A stretch of DNA of 64,000 nt, taken from the NCBI GenBank assembly GCA_017450645.1, contig JAFSTE010000031.1:19967-83966 (forward strand), in the 5' to 3' direction. Source of the DNA: Eubacterium sp. Lineage in GTDB: Bacteria > Bacillota > Clostridia > Oscillospirales > Acutalibacteraceae. A program made the position numbers and the translations under genes. This document shows positions 8,495 through 17,222 of the stretch, piece by piece (within the stretch, counting starts at the first letter, position 1; each line of letters begins with the position of its first letter). Below the pieces are notes generated by a model, which made no database searches, had not been told where the DNA came from, and worked only from the letters and a program-made list of their open reading frames with translations.

Positions 8495-9673
8495 ATGAAC
8501 AGAGAACAGAAATACTTTTTAGAATTAATTAAAGCACATCTTAACAGCACTGACCCTCCGAAGCCTGAAAGCATTGATTTTAAGGCTTTATTTGAGTTGT
8601 GCGAGCTGCAGAATATGACGGCGATAGCTGCCGTTGAGCTTAAAAAGCTAAAGCAACGCGGCGATATTTCCAAAGAGCAGTTCTCCCCTTTTAATCAGGT
8701 GCTCGGCTTAACGCTTCAAAACTATGAGCTACGCCTCGGCGCAAAAAATACGCTCACTGAATACTTAAATGATAACGGCGTTCGCCATATATTTGTTAAA
8801 GGCGCTGTTATACGCGAGCTTTACCCCGTACCTCAGCTGAGGACAAGCGGCGATATAGATGTAATTATTGATAAAACCGAGCTTAAAAAGGTGCTCGGCG
8901 GACTTACTGAACTCGGATTTGAAACGCAGCACCGAAAAGAAAATGAGCTCGATTTGCGCTACGCTAAAGAGTCGTTCGAGATAAAAAGCGAGCTCGGCGG
9001 TATAAACGACAGGTCAAGGGCTTATTTTGAAAATCCGTTTGATTTATGTGACGAAAACGACGGTTGCTGCTGCAAGCTCAGCGACCTAAACCACCTTACT
9101 TATATCACCTGCCACCTGCTAAAGCACTTTAAATCGGGCGGCGCAGGTGTTCGTCAGCTTGCGGATATTGACGTTATGCTAAGGAACAAAGACATTGATA
9201 TAAACGACTATATAACTCTTTGTGAGAAGCTTGCCTTTGAAAAATCTGCAAAGGTGTTGCTGAAGCTCTGCAAAATGTACTTTGACACGCCGGTTGATTT
9301 TGAATACGGGATTGACGACACGCTGTACGAAACGCTTGAAAATGTAATTCTGGGCGGCGGTGTATTCGGCTACGGTATCGGCAACATCGGCACTGCAAGG
9401 CTTATGAACACTATGACCTCGGGCGACACGTCAAAAGCTTCGTCCTACAAGGCTGTTCTCGGGCTTTTTGCTGTGAATAAGGAATTCCTCTACCACAGTT
9501 ACGAATACGCGAATAAGCACCATTATCTGCTGCCTGTAGCGTATATGTCACGCCTGTTTGACGCGGTGTTCAGACGCGGACGGCAAAATATAAAGCACAT
9601 CAAGTCAATGTTTACCGATCGCGAAATCGCGTCTAAAATGAGCGAGATGCTAAAAGAATTAGAAATAGATTAA
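8495..9673 (+). CDS. Nucleotidyltransferase-family protein (PF14907-like)
   Basis: A 392-residue protein with the nucleotidyltransferase core near residues 95-130: GVRHIFVKGAVIRELYP then TSGDIDVIID, where the two Asp would bind metal. This matches the uncharacterised nucleotidyltransferase family (NTP_transf_5), often found with polysaccharide or peptide clusters; the substrate is unknown. The C-terminal half is helical without a recognised motif. It starts only five bases past the dapB terminator and has no clear ribosome site, so its start and expression are uncertain. No partner genes are adjacent. Confidence 0.75.
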   Translation: MNREQKYFLELIKAHLNSTDPPKPESIDFKALFELCELQNMTAIAAVELKKLKQRGDISKEQFSPFNQVLGLTLQNYELRLGAKNTLTEYLNDNGVRHIFVKGAVIRELYPVPQLRTSGDIDVIIDKTELKKVLGGLTELGFETQHRKENELDLRYAKESFEIKSELGGINDRSRAYFENPFDLCDENDGCCCKLSDLNHLTYITCHLLKHFKSGGAGVRQLADIDVMLRNKDIDINDYITLCEKLAFEKSAKVLLKLCKMYFDTPVDFEYGIDDTLYETLENVILGGGVFGYGIGNIGTARLMNTMTSGDTSKASSYKAVLGLFAVNKEFLYHSYEYANKHHYLLPVAYMSRLFDAVFRRGRQNIKHIKSMFTDREIASKMSEMLKELEID

Positions 9674-9700
9674 GGAGCTACGTTTGTAGCTCCTTTAATT
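9672..9700. terminator. Terminator between convergent genes
   Basis: Ten-bp stem (AAGGAGCTAC / GTAGCTCCTT) with a 4-base loop and a T-rich tail, serving the plus-strand nucleotidyltransferase gene and probably also the convergent reductase gene. Confidence 0.75.
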
Positions 9701-9701
9701 A

Positions 9702-10829
9702 TTAGAATACTTCTTTAATTTTGCCGTTTAAAAGACCGGGTATATCAATCATCTGCGGGCAGTGCGTCTTACATTTACCGCATTTAATACAAGCGTTGGC
9801 ATTAGCGTCTATAGTTAAGTACTGTGCCTTGGCGTCTGAAAGTGATATATCCTCTGTTTTAAGCTTGTTATATAGCGCAAAAACAGTGCTGATTTTGATG
9901 TTCTTAGGGCAGTCTGCGCAGTAGTCGCAACCCGTGCAGGGTATGATATCGTTTTTGTTAATAATTGCAGCAGCGTTATAACAGATATTCATCTCCTGCT
10001 GGGTGTAAGGCTTAAAATCTGTAAGAGTATTGATGTTATCCATCATTTGCTCGGGCGCGTTCATACCGCTAAGGATTGTAAGCACATTATCAAAGCTTGC
10101 GTCATAGCCAATAGCCCAGGAAGCGATTGATTTGTCGGGATTTGCCTTGTTAAAGATTTCTTCCGCAGCTTTTGGAACGTTTGCAAGCTTGCCGCCCCTT
10201 AGAGGCTCCATAATTATTACGGGAATACCCGCTTTTTCAAGGATTTCGTACTGCTCTTTAGACTTATAGTTTTTCCAGTCAAGATAATTCATCTGAATCT
10301 GGGCAAAATCCCAGTCGTGCGCAGCAACAATTTCTTCAAGCACGTCAAGCGTACCGTGGAATGAGAAGCCGAAGTACTTAACCTTACCCTCTTTTCTTTT
10401 TTGCTCTACAAAATCAATGGCGTTAAATTTTTTTACCTTTTCCCAATTACCCTTGTCAAGCGAATGTAACAGGTAAAAATCAAAATAATCAACGTCACAT
10501 CTTTTAAGCTGTTTGTTAAAGATGCGCTCTAAATCATTTTGTTTAAGGCACATCCACATCGGCAGCTTATCTGCCAGAAAATAGGTATCACGCGGGTATT
10601 TTTTAAGTGCAGAGCCGATAAACGCTTCGCTTTTGCCTGCGTGGTAAATATACGCGGTATCGAAATAGTTTACGCCGTTTTGATAAGCTAAATCCACAAG
10701 CTCCTGACCTTTTTTGTAGTCAATCAGAGGATTTGCCTCGCGCTTAAGGGGAGTTTTGCAGGGTAAGCGCATTGTGCCGAGACCGAGTCTGGATACCTCA
10801 GTATCCTTGAATTTAACTCTGTCAATCAT
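9702..10829 (-). CDS. Aldo/keto reductase with C-terminal 4Fe-4S ferredoxin domain
   Basis: A 375-residue predicted oxidoreductase. The N-terminal two thirds form an aldo/keto reductase barrel with the catalytic residues visible: Asp and Tyr in YFDTAYIYHAGKSE, Lys in LADKLPMW and His in YLLHSL. The last 90 residues hold two iron-sulfur motifs, CTGCDYCADCPKNI and CIKCGKCKTHCP. This fusion is common in anaerobes, where electrons may pass between ferredoxin and an NAD(P)H-linked carbonyl reduction; the substrate is unknown. AGGAG precedes the ATG. It lies just downstream of cysS. Confidence 0.88.
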   Translation of the reverse strand: MIDRVKFKDTEVSRLGLGTMRLPCKTPLKREANPLIDYKKGQELVDLAYQNGVNYFDTAYIYHAGKSEAFIGSALKKYPRDTYFLADKLPMWMCLKQNDLERIFNKQLKRCDVDYFDFYLLHSLDKGNWEKVKKFNAIDFVEQKRKEGKVKYFGFSFHGTLDVLEEIVAAHDWDFAQIQMNYLDWKNYKSKEQYEILEKAGIPVIIMEPLRGGKLANVPKAAEEIFNKANPDKSIASWAIGYDASFDNVLTILSGMNAPEQMMDNINTLTDFKPYTQQEMNICYNAAAIINKNDIIPCTGCDYCADCPKNIKISTVFALYNKLKTEDISLSDAKAQYLTIDANANACIKCGKCKTHCPQMIDIPGLLNGKIKEVF

Positions 10830-10847
10830 AATTTTACTCCTTTATAT

Positions 10848-12239
10848 TTATTCTTTTGTCCAGGTTACGCCCTGCGGCGTGTCCTTAAGAATTATGCCCC
10901 TTGCTTTTAAGTCGTCCCTGATTTTGTCTGCCGTAGCCCAGTCCTTATTCTTGCGGGCTTCCTGACGCTGCTCGATAAGCGCTTCAATCTCGGAATCAAG
11001 GTCGTTAGACTTTCTGTTATAAAGTATGCCGAGCACGTCGCAAAGCTCATCAAAAAGGTCGGCAGCAGCCTGACATACGTTTTTAGAAACCTCTTTGTCA
11101 AGTATTTTGGTATTAATATCGCGTACAAGCTCGAAAATCGCAGCGAGTCCGTCGGCGGTGTTAAGGTCGTCGTCCATAGCTTCGATAAACTGCTCGCGTC
11201 TTGAATTAATAGTGTCAAGCAGCTCCCTGTCGTCCTCGATATCCTTAGCGTTTTTAATAGCAAAATCAAGCGAATCGCGGCAGGTGTAGAGCCTGTCGAG
11301 CGCTGCTTTGCACTGCTCGATAATCTCGAGGTTATAGTTAATCGGTGAGCGATAGTGCGACGAAATAAGGAAGTATCTGATAACCTCGTAGCCGTATGCG
11401 TCAGCAATTTCGCGAACGGTCTTAAAGTTTCCGAGCGACTTACTCATCTTAACATTATCTACATTGATATAGCCGTTGTGCATCCAGTATTTAGCAAAAG
11501 GCGCGTCGTTAGCTGCCTCGCTCTGTGCAATCTCGTTTTCGTGGTGCGGGAAAATCAAGTCCTGACCGCCGCAGTGGATATCGATTGTGTTGCCGAGGTA
11601 CTTTCTGTTCATAGCGCTGCACTCGATATGCCAGCCGGGTCTGCCCTTGCCCCAGGGTGACTCCCAGTATGGCTCGCCCTCTTTAGCAGCTTTCCACAGC
11701 GCAAAGTCGAGCGGATTTTCTTTTTTATCCCCTACTGCAATTCTTGCGCCGCTTTGCAAATCGTCAATCGGTTGGTGCGAAAGCTTGCCGTAATCCTTAA
11801 ACTTTAGCGCCCTGTAGTACACGTCACCGTCTACAGCGTATGCGTAGCCCTTATCCTCAAGTGTTTTGATAATATCAATAATTTCGTCAATATTTTCGGT
11901 AGCTTTGGGGTGTACAGTGGCGTCTTTAAAATTAAGTCCGTGCGCGTCCGTCCAGAACTCGTTAATATACTTCTCAGCTACCTCGGTAAAGGTTAAGCCT
12001 TCCTCGTTAGCCCTGTTAATAATCTTATCGTCAACATCGGTAAAGTTTTGTACGAACTTAACATTATAGCCCCTGTATTCCATATAGCGCCTTAGCACGT
12101 CAAACACGCAAAGCGGGCGCGCGTTGCCGATGTGGATGAAGTTATAAACAGTAGGTCCGCAGGCGTAGATTTTAACCTCGTTTTCGTCAACGGGTACGAA
12201 CTCCTCTTTCTGCCTAGATATTGTATTCAATATTCTCAT
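10848..12239 (-). CDS. cysS: Cysteinyl-tRNA synthetase
   Basis: Charges tRNA-Cys. The 463-residue class I synthetase has the HIGH-type motif FIHIGNARP, the KMSKSLGN loop and zinc ligands in CGPTVYN, WHIECSAM and HHENE. The ATG at 12239 has GGAGG upstream; an in-frame start eight codons earlier lacks support. It overlaps the 3' end of cysE by 26 bases, so the two are co-transcribed from the cysteine-responsive T-box upstream of cysE. Confidence 0.97.
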   Translation of the reverse strand: MRILNTISRQKEEFVPVDENEVKIYACGPTVYNFIHIGNARPLCVFDVLRRYMEYRGYNVKFVQNFTDVDDKIINRANEEGLTFTEVAEKYINEFWTDAHGLNFKDATVHPKATENIDEIIDIIKTLEDKGYAYAVDGDVYYRALKFKDYGKLSHQPIDDLQSGARIAVGDKKENPLDFALWKAAKEGEPYWESPWGKGRPGWHIECSAMNRKYLGNTIDIHCGGQDLIFPHHENEIAQSEAANDAPFAKYWMHNGYINVDNVKMSKSLGNFKTVREIADAYGYEVIRYFLISSHYRSPINYNLEIIEQCKAALDRLYTCRDSLDFAIKNAKDIEDDRELLDTINSRREQFIEAMDDDLNTADGLAAIFELVRDINTKILDKEVSKNVCQAAADLFDELCDVLGILYNRKSNDLDSEIEALIEQRQEARKNKDWATADKIRDDLKARGIILKDTPQGVTWTKE

Positions 12240-12900
12240 TGTTCTTGTCCTCCAATTTATCAATCTCTTGCCTTAATTCGTCAATAAGCTTGCTGTTCTT
12301 GGTAATAGCGTCAAACAGCGGGTCGGGCATCGTCATCTGGTCGAGGTCGTCAATTCGCTCGCCGTCAAGCCTTACAACCCTGCCGGGAATGCCGACAACC
12401 GTAGCGTTCGGCTCAACATCCTTTACCACGACAGCGCCCGCCGCAACCTTGGCGTGCTCGCCGATTGTAATGGGTCCGAGCACCTTCGCGCCTGCGCCAA
12501 TCATTACACCGTCCTTAATTGTGGGGTGTCGTTTGCCGACATCCTTGCCCGTACCGCCCAGCGTTACTCCCTGGTAAATCATAACATCGTTGCCGATCTC
12601 ACAGGTTTCGCCGATTACGATACCGTGACCGTGGTCGATACAAACGCGCCTGCCGATAGTAGCGCCGGGGTGAATTTCAATCCCCGTTTTGTGCGCGCTG
12701 TGCTGACTTATCCAGCGGGCGATAAACTTCATATTATGCTCAAAAAACCAGTGCGCCCTGCGGTGACTGCGAAGCGCCTTAAAGCCCGGATAAAGCAGTA
12801 TTACCTCAAGCGGATTATTGGTCGCAGGGTCGTGCTCTATAAAGCTTTTAACATCCTCTTTATAATCACTAAAATAGCTAATTATAATCACTCCATTCAA
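12214..12900 (-). CDS. cysE: Serine O-acetyltransferase (cysteine synthesis)
   Basis: Acetylates serine with acetyl-CoA, the committed step of cysteine synthesis. About 228 residues, with the left-handed hexapeptide-repeat helix (GIEIHPGATIGRRVCIDHGHGIVIGETCEIGNDV split over turns) including the HGHG active-site region and GGTGKDVGKRHPTI. The start is uncertain. TTG at 12900 lies at the end of the T-box terminator's T-run without a ribosome site. The only GGAG (12894-12891) would place initiation at a rare ATT at 12882. A GTG at 12891 is also in frame but overlaps the GGAG. Confidence 0.93.
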   Translation of the reverse strand: MNGVIIISYFSDYKEDVKSFIEHDPATNNPLEVILLYPGFKALRSHRRAHWFFEHNMKFIARWISQHSAHKTGIEIHPGATIGRRVCIDHGHGIVIGETCEIGNDVMIYQGVTLGGTGKDVGKRHPTIKDGVMIGAGAKVLGPITIGEHAKVAAGAVVVKDVEPNATVVGIPGRVVRLDGERIDDLDQMTMPDPLFDAITKNSKLIDELRQEIDKLEDKNNENIEYNI

Positions 12901-12901
12901 T

Positions 12902-13120
12902 AAAAAAAGCCCCCGTCTTGCGACAGAGGCAGTAAAACTGCGGTTCCACTCCGTTTTATACTCGGTGCCTTTAACGGAGCAATCCGTCGTAAAATACTAA
13001 ACTTCCTTTACGAAACTCGCGGGTGCATTTCGCTATGCGTGATATACAGACTTTTCAGCGCCGCCTGCTCTCTTTGATATCCGTTTAAAGCTACTTCTCC
13101 CGTTCGAAGTCTTTAATTAT
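12902..13120 (-). promoter_or_regulatory. T-box leader, cysteine-specific, controlling cysE-cysS
   Basis: On the minus strand the leader shows the conserved T-box sequence TGGAACCGC (12948-12940), the stem I AGAGAG element, and a TGC (Cys) specifier in the context GAAATGCACCC (TGC at 13027-13025). The terminator at 12930-12902 has a 9-bp stem with two G-U pairs, a GCAA-type loop and seven Ts. Uncharged tRNA-Cys is expected to favour the antiterminator and switch on cysE and cysS. Specifier and downstream genes agree, which makes the call strong. Confidence 0.92.
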
Positions 13121-13128
13121 CTATATAC

Positions 13129-13156
13129 ATTATATACATTTTATAAAAAAATGCAA
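13129..13156 (-). promoter_or_regulatory. Promoter of the cysE-cysS T-box transcript
   Basis: On the minus strand TTGCAT (13156-13151) and TATAAT (13134-13129) with 16-base spacing, between pgsA and the T-box leader. Confidence 0.55.
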
Positions 13157-13161
13157 CACTT

Positions 13162-13746
13162 TTATTTCGTTTTAATAAGATGCCAGCCGTCTTTCGCGTA
13201 TTTAAGACCGCTGAGAAGCGTCACAACTCCGCAAATCCAGAAGGTAACGGTACAGAAAATGTTAAGCCAGTCGGGCGCGTTAAAGCCCCTTGCGTTAACT
13301 ATAATCTCGCCGTCCTTTTCAAGTATTGCCAAAAACAAAAATACAAGCCCCGTTGACATCATTTGCAAAAATGTTTTAGCCTTGCCAAAGCCGTTTGCGG
13401 CGATAACCTCGCCCTCGTTTACGGCAGCCATACGCATTCCCGCAACGAGAAATTCGCGCGCCATCATAATCATAATAACAATATCGGTGTGCCAGCCGAG
13501 GTTAATAAGAATTAAAAACGCAGCCGTTACAAGCGACTTGTCGGACAACGGGTCCATAAGCTTACCGAAATCCGTTACGAGTCCCCTTTTGCGCGCTATT
13601 ATGCCGTCCGCCTTGTCGCTCAGGCACGCTAAAATATAGATAATAAGCGTAACTGCCCAGTGAAACCTGAACGGAATAAGAGCCGCCGCGAACAAAAACG
13701 GCACGCATATAAATCTGAAAACTGTCAGTTTATTCGGTAAATTCAA
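13162..13746 (-). CDS. pgsA: CDP-diacylglycerol--glycerol-3-phosphate 3-phosphatidyltransferase
   Basis: Makes phosphatidylglycerol phosphate at the membrane. The 194-residue protein carries the complete CDP-alcohol phosphotransferase signature (DKADG, IIAR, then G, D and D in FGKLMDPLSD) between membrane helices. The N-terminus MNLPNKLTVFR is typical. Initiation is at TTG (13746), eight bases after a GGAGTG site inside the end of rimO; the rimO stop overlaps it. The recA-recX-rimO-pgsA order suggests one transcript. Confidence 0.94.
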   Translation of the reverse strand: MNLPNKLTVFRFICVPFLFAAALIPFRFHWAVTLIIYILACLSDKADGIIARKRGLVTDFGKLMDPLSDKSLVTAAFLILINLGWHTDIVIMIMMAREFLVAGMRMAAVNEGEVIAANGFGKAKTFLQMMSTGLVFLFLAILEKDGEIIVNARGFNAPDWLNIFCTVTFWICGVVTLLSGLKYAKDGWHLIKTK

Positions 13747-15080
13747 TCTACTTTCACTCCTAATAAATCATATCCGTCAAAGTCGGTGATTTTCACATTA
13801 ACGAAGCTTCCGATTTCAAGCTCGCTATCGCTCTTAAAGATAATACCGCTGTCTATCTCGGGAGCGTCAAGGTAAGACCTGCCGATATAATTCTCGCCGT
13901 CAAATTCGTCGATAACAACCTCGTAGACCTTGCCGATACGGCTCTTGTTAGAGTTCTCGGTAATTGTGTACTGGTTATTCATAAGAATTTCCTGGCGGTG
14001 CAGCTTAACCTCCTCGTCGAGCTGATTATCCATATCAAATGCGGGCGTATCCTCCTCGGGCGAGAAGGTAAAGCAACCCATCTTGTCGAACTTAACCTCG
14101 TTTACAAAGTCGCAAAGCGTCTCAAAATCGTCCTCGGTTTCGCCCGGGAAGCCCACCATAAATGTAGTCCTTAGCGCTAAATCGGGTATTTTAGCCCTCA
14201 TTTTACTAAATAAAGCCTTGTATTCGTCGGCGTTTCCGACTCTGTTCATAGCCTTAAGGACGCTTTCGGAGGCGTGCTGAAGCGGAATATCTATGTAATT
14301 ACATATTTTATCCTCGGCAGCGATAACATCAATCAGCTCGTCCGTAATGCGCTGCGGATAACAGTAAAACAGCCTAATCCAGTGAATACCGTCTATCTTA
14401 ACAAGCTCTTTTAAAAGCGCAGCAAGGCGGTATTCGCCAAACAAATCGTAGCCGTACTTTGTGGTGTCCTGCGCGATTAAAATAAGCTCTTTAACGCCGT
14501 TTTGCGCAAGCTCCTTTGCCTCTTTAATAACTTCCTCGGGCTGACGGCTCCTGAACTTACCGCGGATTGCGGGTATAGCACAGTAAGAGCATTTGTTGTC
14601 GCACCCGTCAGACAGCTTAAGATAAGCCCAGTGTGACGGCGTAGAAACAAGCCTTTCACCGTCAAGCGGAAGGTAACATTTATTCGGAAAGCTCGAGGTT
14701 TCGATACCTAAAAGCGCCTTCTGGCAAACCCTTACAATATCAGCGTTTGCTCCTATACCTACAACCGCGTCAACCTCGGGGATTTCTTTTTTAATCTCGT
14801 CCTGGTAGCGCTCTGCAAGGCAGCCCGTAACGACGATAGCGCCTATTAAGTTCGCCTTTTTGTACTCGGCAACCTCAAGGATTGTTTCGATCGCTTCCTG
14901 CTTAGCGGAGTCGATAAAGCCGCAGGTGTTAATAATCATAACATCGCTCTTTTCAATCTCGCTAACAATGTTAAAGCCCGCTTCATTCAGTTTTTTAAGC
15001 ATAATTTCGCCGTCCACCTGATTTTTAGGACATCCAAGCGAAATCATACCCGCGCTAAAACTAATATTCGTATTCGTCAT
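13743..15080 (-). CDS. rimO: Ribosomal protein S12 methylthiotransferase
   Basis: A radical-SAM enzyme that methylthiolates an aspartate of ribosomal protein S12. About 445 residues: N-terminal UPF0004 domain (MISLGCPKNQVDGE, then Cys at INTCGF and VTGCLAE for the auxiliary cluster), radical-SAM motif CDNKCSYCAIP, and a C-terminal TRAM domain. SLGCPKN and the length favour RimO over MiaB. ATG at 15080 is preferred to the in-frame TTG at 15086; both lie within the end of recX. Confidence 0.9.
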   Translation of the reverse strand: MTNTNISFSAGMISLGCPKNQVDGEIMLKKLNEAGFNIVSEIEKSDVMIINTCGFIDSAKQEAIETILEVAEYKKANLIGAIVVTGCLAERYQDEIKKEIPEVDAVVGIGANADIVRVCQKALLGIETSSFPNKCYLPLDGERLVSTPSHWAYLKLSDGCDNKCSYCAIPAIRGKFRSRQPEEVIKEAKELAQNGVKELILIAQDTTKYGYDLFGEYRLAALLKELVKIDGIHWIRLFYCYPQRITDELIDVIAAEDKICNYIDIPLQHASESVLKAMNRVGNADEYKALFSKMRAKIPDLALRTTFMVGFPGETEDDFETLCDFVNEVKFDKMGCFTFSPEEDTPAFDMDNQLDEEVKLHRQEILMNNQYTITENSNKSRIGKVYEVVIDEFDGENYIGRSYLDAPEIDSGIIFKSDSELEIGSFVNVKITDFDGYDLLGVKVD

Positions 15081-15675
15081 TCTCAATTCTGTTAAAAGCC
15101 TCTTTTACATCGGAATACTTAAATCCCTTGCGGATAAGCGCGGCAAAAACCTTTTCGCGCCCGTTTTCCTTTTGAAGCTTTAATCTGTATTTACTCTGTA
15201 TCAAATCACACGCCGCCGATACATTGTCAAGCTCCTCGTTTTCGAGCAGCTCGACGACTATATCGCGCGAAATACCGCGTTTTGCCATCTCCTGCTTAAT
15301 GAACGACTCGCTCATTTTTTTGTCGTCCTTAAGGTGCTTTAAAAGCGTTTTGGCGTACTTTTCGTCGTCGAGATAGCCGTACTCCTTCATACGCTCAATA
15401 GCCTTATCGGCGTTCTCGCTATCAACGGTGCGCAGCAGCTTCGTTTTAAGCTCCTTTTCGCTGTGGTCGCGGCGGGAGAGCAGGTCGTAGCACTTATTCA
15501 GCGCCTTTTTAAAGTTAATCTTATTAACTAATTCCTGCCACTCATTTTCGGTGATGTCGGTGCCGTCCTTAACAAAATTCTCCGCCCAGAAGTCGATATC
15601 CGTTGTGATTTGGTATTCATTATCAAGAGCTAAGTGAATTTTCTTTCCCCTGCCCTTTTGGTGAGTTATAATCAT
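15061..15675 (-). CDS. recX: RecA regulator RecX
   Basis: Binds RecA filaments and modulates strand exchange. The 204-residue protein has the three-helix RecX repeats, e.g. CYDLLSRRDHSEKELKTKLL, YGYLDDEKYAKTLL and AALIRKGFKYSDVKEAF. Its ATG overlaps the recA stop by one base (TAATG), so it is translationally coupled to recA, the usual arrangement. Confidence 0.92.
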   Translation of the reverse strand: MIITHQKGRGKKIHLALDNEYQITTDIDFWAENFVKDGTDITENEWQELVNKINFKKALNKCYDLLSRRDHSEKELKTKLLRTVDSENADKAIERMKEYGYLDDEKYAKTLLKHLKDDKKMSESFIKQEMAKRGISRDIVVELLENEELDNVSAACDLIQSKYRLKLQKENGREKVFAALIRKGFKYSDVKEAFNRIENDEYEY

Positions 15676-16799
15676 TAATCTTCGTCTTCGATATCTATAT
15701 CGAGCTTAGCTTTTGCCTGCGCTCTTGTTTCGCCGATAGGCTTAACATCAAGCTCGGGCTTTGCTTCGATTTCGGTGTAAGGCTCCTCCTCGTCCTTCTT
15801 TTTCATAAGGCTCATAACCTTATCCTCAATCTCTTTTGCAAAGGCGGGGTCGCTCTTAAGCATCTCCTTGAACTTGTCCCTGCCCTGAATACGCTGTTCG
15901 CCGTAAGAGAGCCACGAACCGCTCTTTTTAACGATACCGAGCGCTACTGCAAGGTCGCAGATTTCGCCGACTCTGTCGATACCCGTACCGTACATAATAT
16001 CAAATTCTGCCGTCTTAAACGGAGGCGCAACCTTATTCTTAACAATCTTAGCCTTGGTGTGAGAGCCCACAAACTCGTTGCCGGGCGCCTTAATCTGCTC
16101 GCTCTTTCTGACATCAATACGCATTGACGAATAGAACTTAAGCGCACGACCGCCGGTTGTAACCTCGGGGTTACCGTAAATTACGCCAACCTTTTCACGA
16201 AGCTGGTTAATAAAGATAATAATACAGTTTGACTTGTTAATAGCGCCTGCAAGCTTTCTGAGAGCCTGCGACATAAGTCTTGCGTGGAGACCAACATGAG
16301 AGTCACCCATATCGCCCTCAATCTCGCTTCTCGGAACGAGAGCCGCAACAGAGTCAACTACGATAATATCAACCGCGCCGCTTCTTACAAGCTGTTCGGT
16401 AATCTCGAGCGCCTGCTCGCCGTTGTCGGGCTGCGCTACAAGAAGGTTATCGACATCTACGCCTAAATTCTTAGCGTATGCGGGGTCGAGAGCGTGCTCA
16501 GCGTCAACAAACGCAGCCTCGCCGCCGAGCTTTTGCGCCTCTGCAACGCAGTGAAGCGCGAGCGTGGTTTTACCCGAAGATTCGGGACCGTAAATCTCTA
16601 TAATTCTTCCCTTTGGAAGTCCGCCGATACCCGTAGCGATATCGAGGGTTAAAGAGCCTGTGGAAATAGCGTCAACCTTAAGTCTGTTATTTGCGCCGAG
16701 ACGCATAATAGCGCCTGCGCCGTACTGCTTTTCAATTTGTTTAATAGCGGATTCAAGCGCCGCTTTTTTATCGCTTGATTTGCTTTTATCAACAGCCAT
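15675..16799 (-). CDS. recA: DNA recombinase RecA
   Basis: Strand-exchange ATPase and SOS co-protease. The 374-residue protein has Walker A GPESSGKT, Walker [11 protein letters not shown], the MSQALRKL and [17 protein letters not shown] loops, and an acidic C-terminal tail ending [13 protein letters not shown] precedes the ATG. A sigma-A promoter lies 40-65 bases upstream. No Bacillus-type SOS box is obvious. Confidence 0.98.
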   Translation of the reverse strand: MAVDKSKSSDKKAALESAIKQIEKQYGAGAIMRLGANNRLKVDAISTGSLTLDIATGIGGLPKGRIIEIYGPESSGKTTLALHCVAEAQKLGGEAAFVDAEHALDPAYAKNLGVDVDNLLVAQPDNGEQALEITEQLVRSGAVDIIVVDSVAALVPRSEIEGDMGDSHVGLHARLMSQALRKLAGAINKSNCIIIFINQLREKVGVIYGNPEVTTGGRALKFYSSMRIDVRKSEQIKAPGNEFVGSHTKAKIVKNKVAPPFKTAEFDIMYGTGIDRVGEICDLAVALGIVKKSGSWLSYGEQRIQGRDKFKEMLKSDPAFAKEIEDKVMSLMKKKDEEEPYTEIEAKPELDVKPIGETRAQAKAKLDIDIEDED

Positions 16800-16836
16800 T
16801 TGATTTACCTCCGATAATTTTAATTAAATCCTATTT

Positions 16837-16889
16837 ATTATATAAAATATATAAGATAAAATCAAGAATTAATACTAAAATGTACATTT
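16837..16889 (-). promoter_or_regulatory. recA promoter with upstream 12-bp palindrome
   Basis: On the minus strand TTGATT (16865-16860) and TATAAT (16842-16837) have 17-base spacing. A perfect palindrome AAATGTACATTT lies at 16878-16889, just upstream of the -35 box. It does not match the Bacillus LexA consensus; its role is unknown. Confidence 0.55.
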
Positions 16890-16923
16890 ATTTTCACTTA
16901 TTTAAAATAAATTAAAAAAATGC

Positions 16924-16952
16924 TTGCATTTTGGCGTACTTTCTGTTAATAT
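16924..16952 (+). promoter_or_regulatory. rpmB promoter
   Basis: TTGCAT (16924-16929), 17 bases, TAATAT (16947-16952), about 36 bases before the rpmB ATG. Confidence 0.55.
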
Positions 16953-16987
16953 ATATGCGTTCTTAATTTATAAGGAGGTGTACGCAT

Positions 16988-17173
16988 ATGGCTAAATGTG
17001 AATGCTGCGGAAAAAGTATGTCATTCGGTATCAAGGTATCCCACTCACACAGACGCTCTAACAGAACCTGGAAACCGAACATCAAAAAGGTTAAGGCTAT
17101 CGTAGACGGCTCACCTAAGAGAATTTATGTTTGCACAAGATGCCTTCGCTCAGGTAAGGTAGAAAGAGCGTAA
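16988..17173 (+). CDS. rpmB: Ribosomal protein L28
   Basis: A 61-residue large-subunit protein with the L28 core SHRRSNRTWKPNIKKVK. It keeps four cysteines as CECC near the N-terminus and CTRC near the C-terminus, the zinc-binding form. Single-gene unit with its own promoter, GGAGG ribosome site and terminator, divergent from recA. Confidence 0.96.
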   Translation: MAKCECCGKSMSFGIKVSHSHRRSNRTWKPNIKKVKAIVDGSPKRIYVCTRCLRSGKVERA

Positions 17174-17194
17174 TTATAAAGAGTAAAAAATAAC

Positions 17195-17222
17195 GGACTG
17201 TCAATCGACAGTCCTATTTTTT
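17195..17222. terminator. Terminator between rpmB and plsY
   Basis: Eight-bp stem (GGACTGTC / GACAGTCC), 4-base loop, then TATTTTTT. A-rich sequence on the other side may let it serve the convergent plsY too. Confidence 0.8.
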
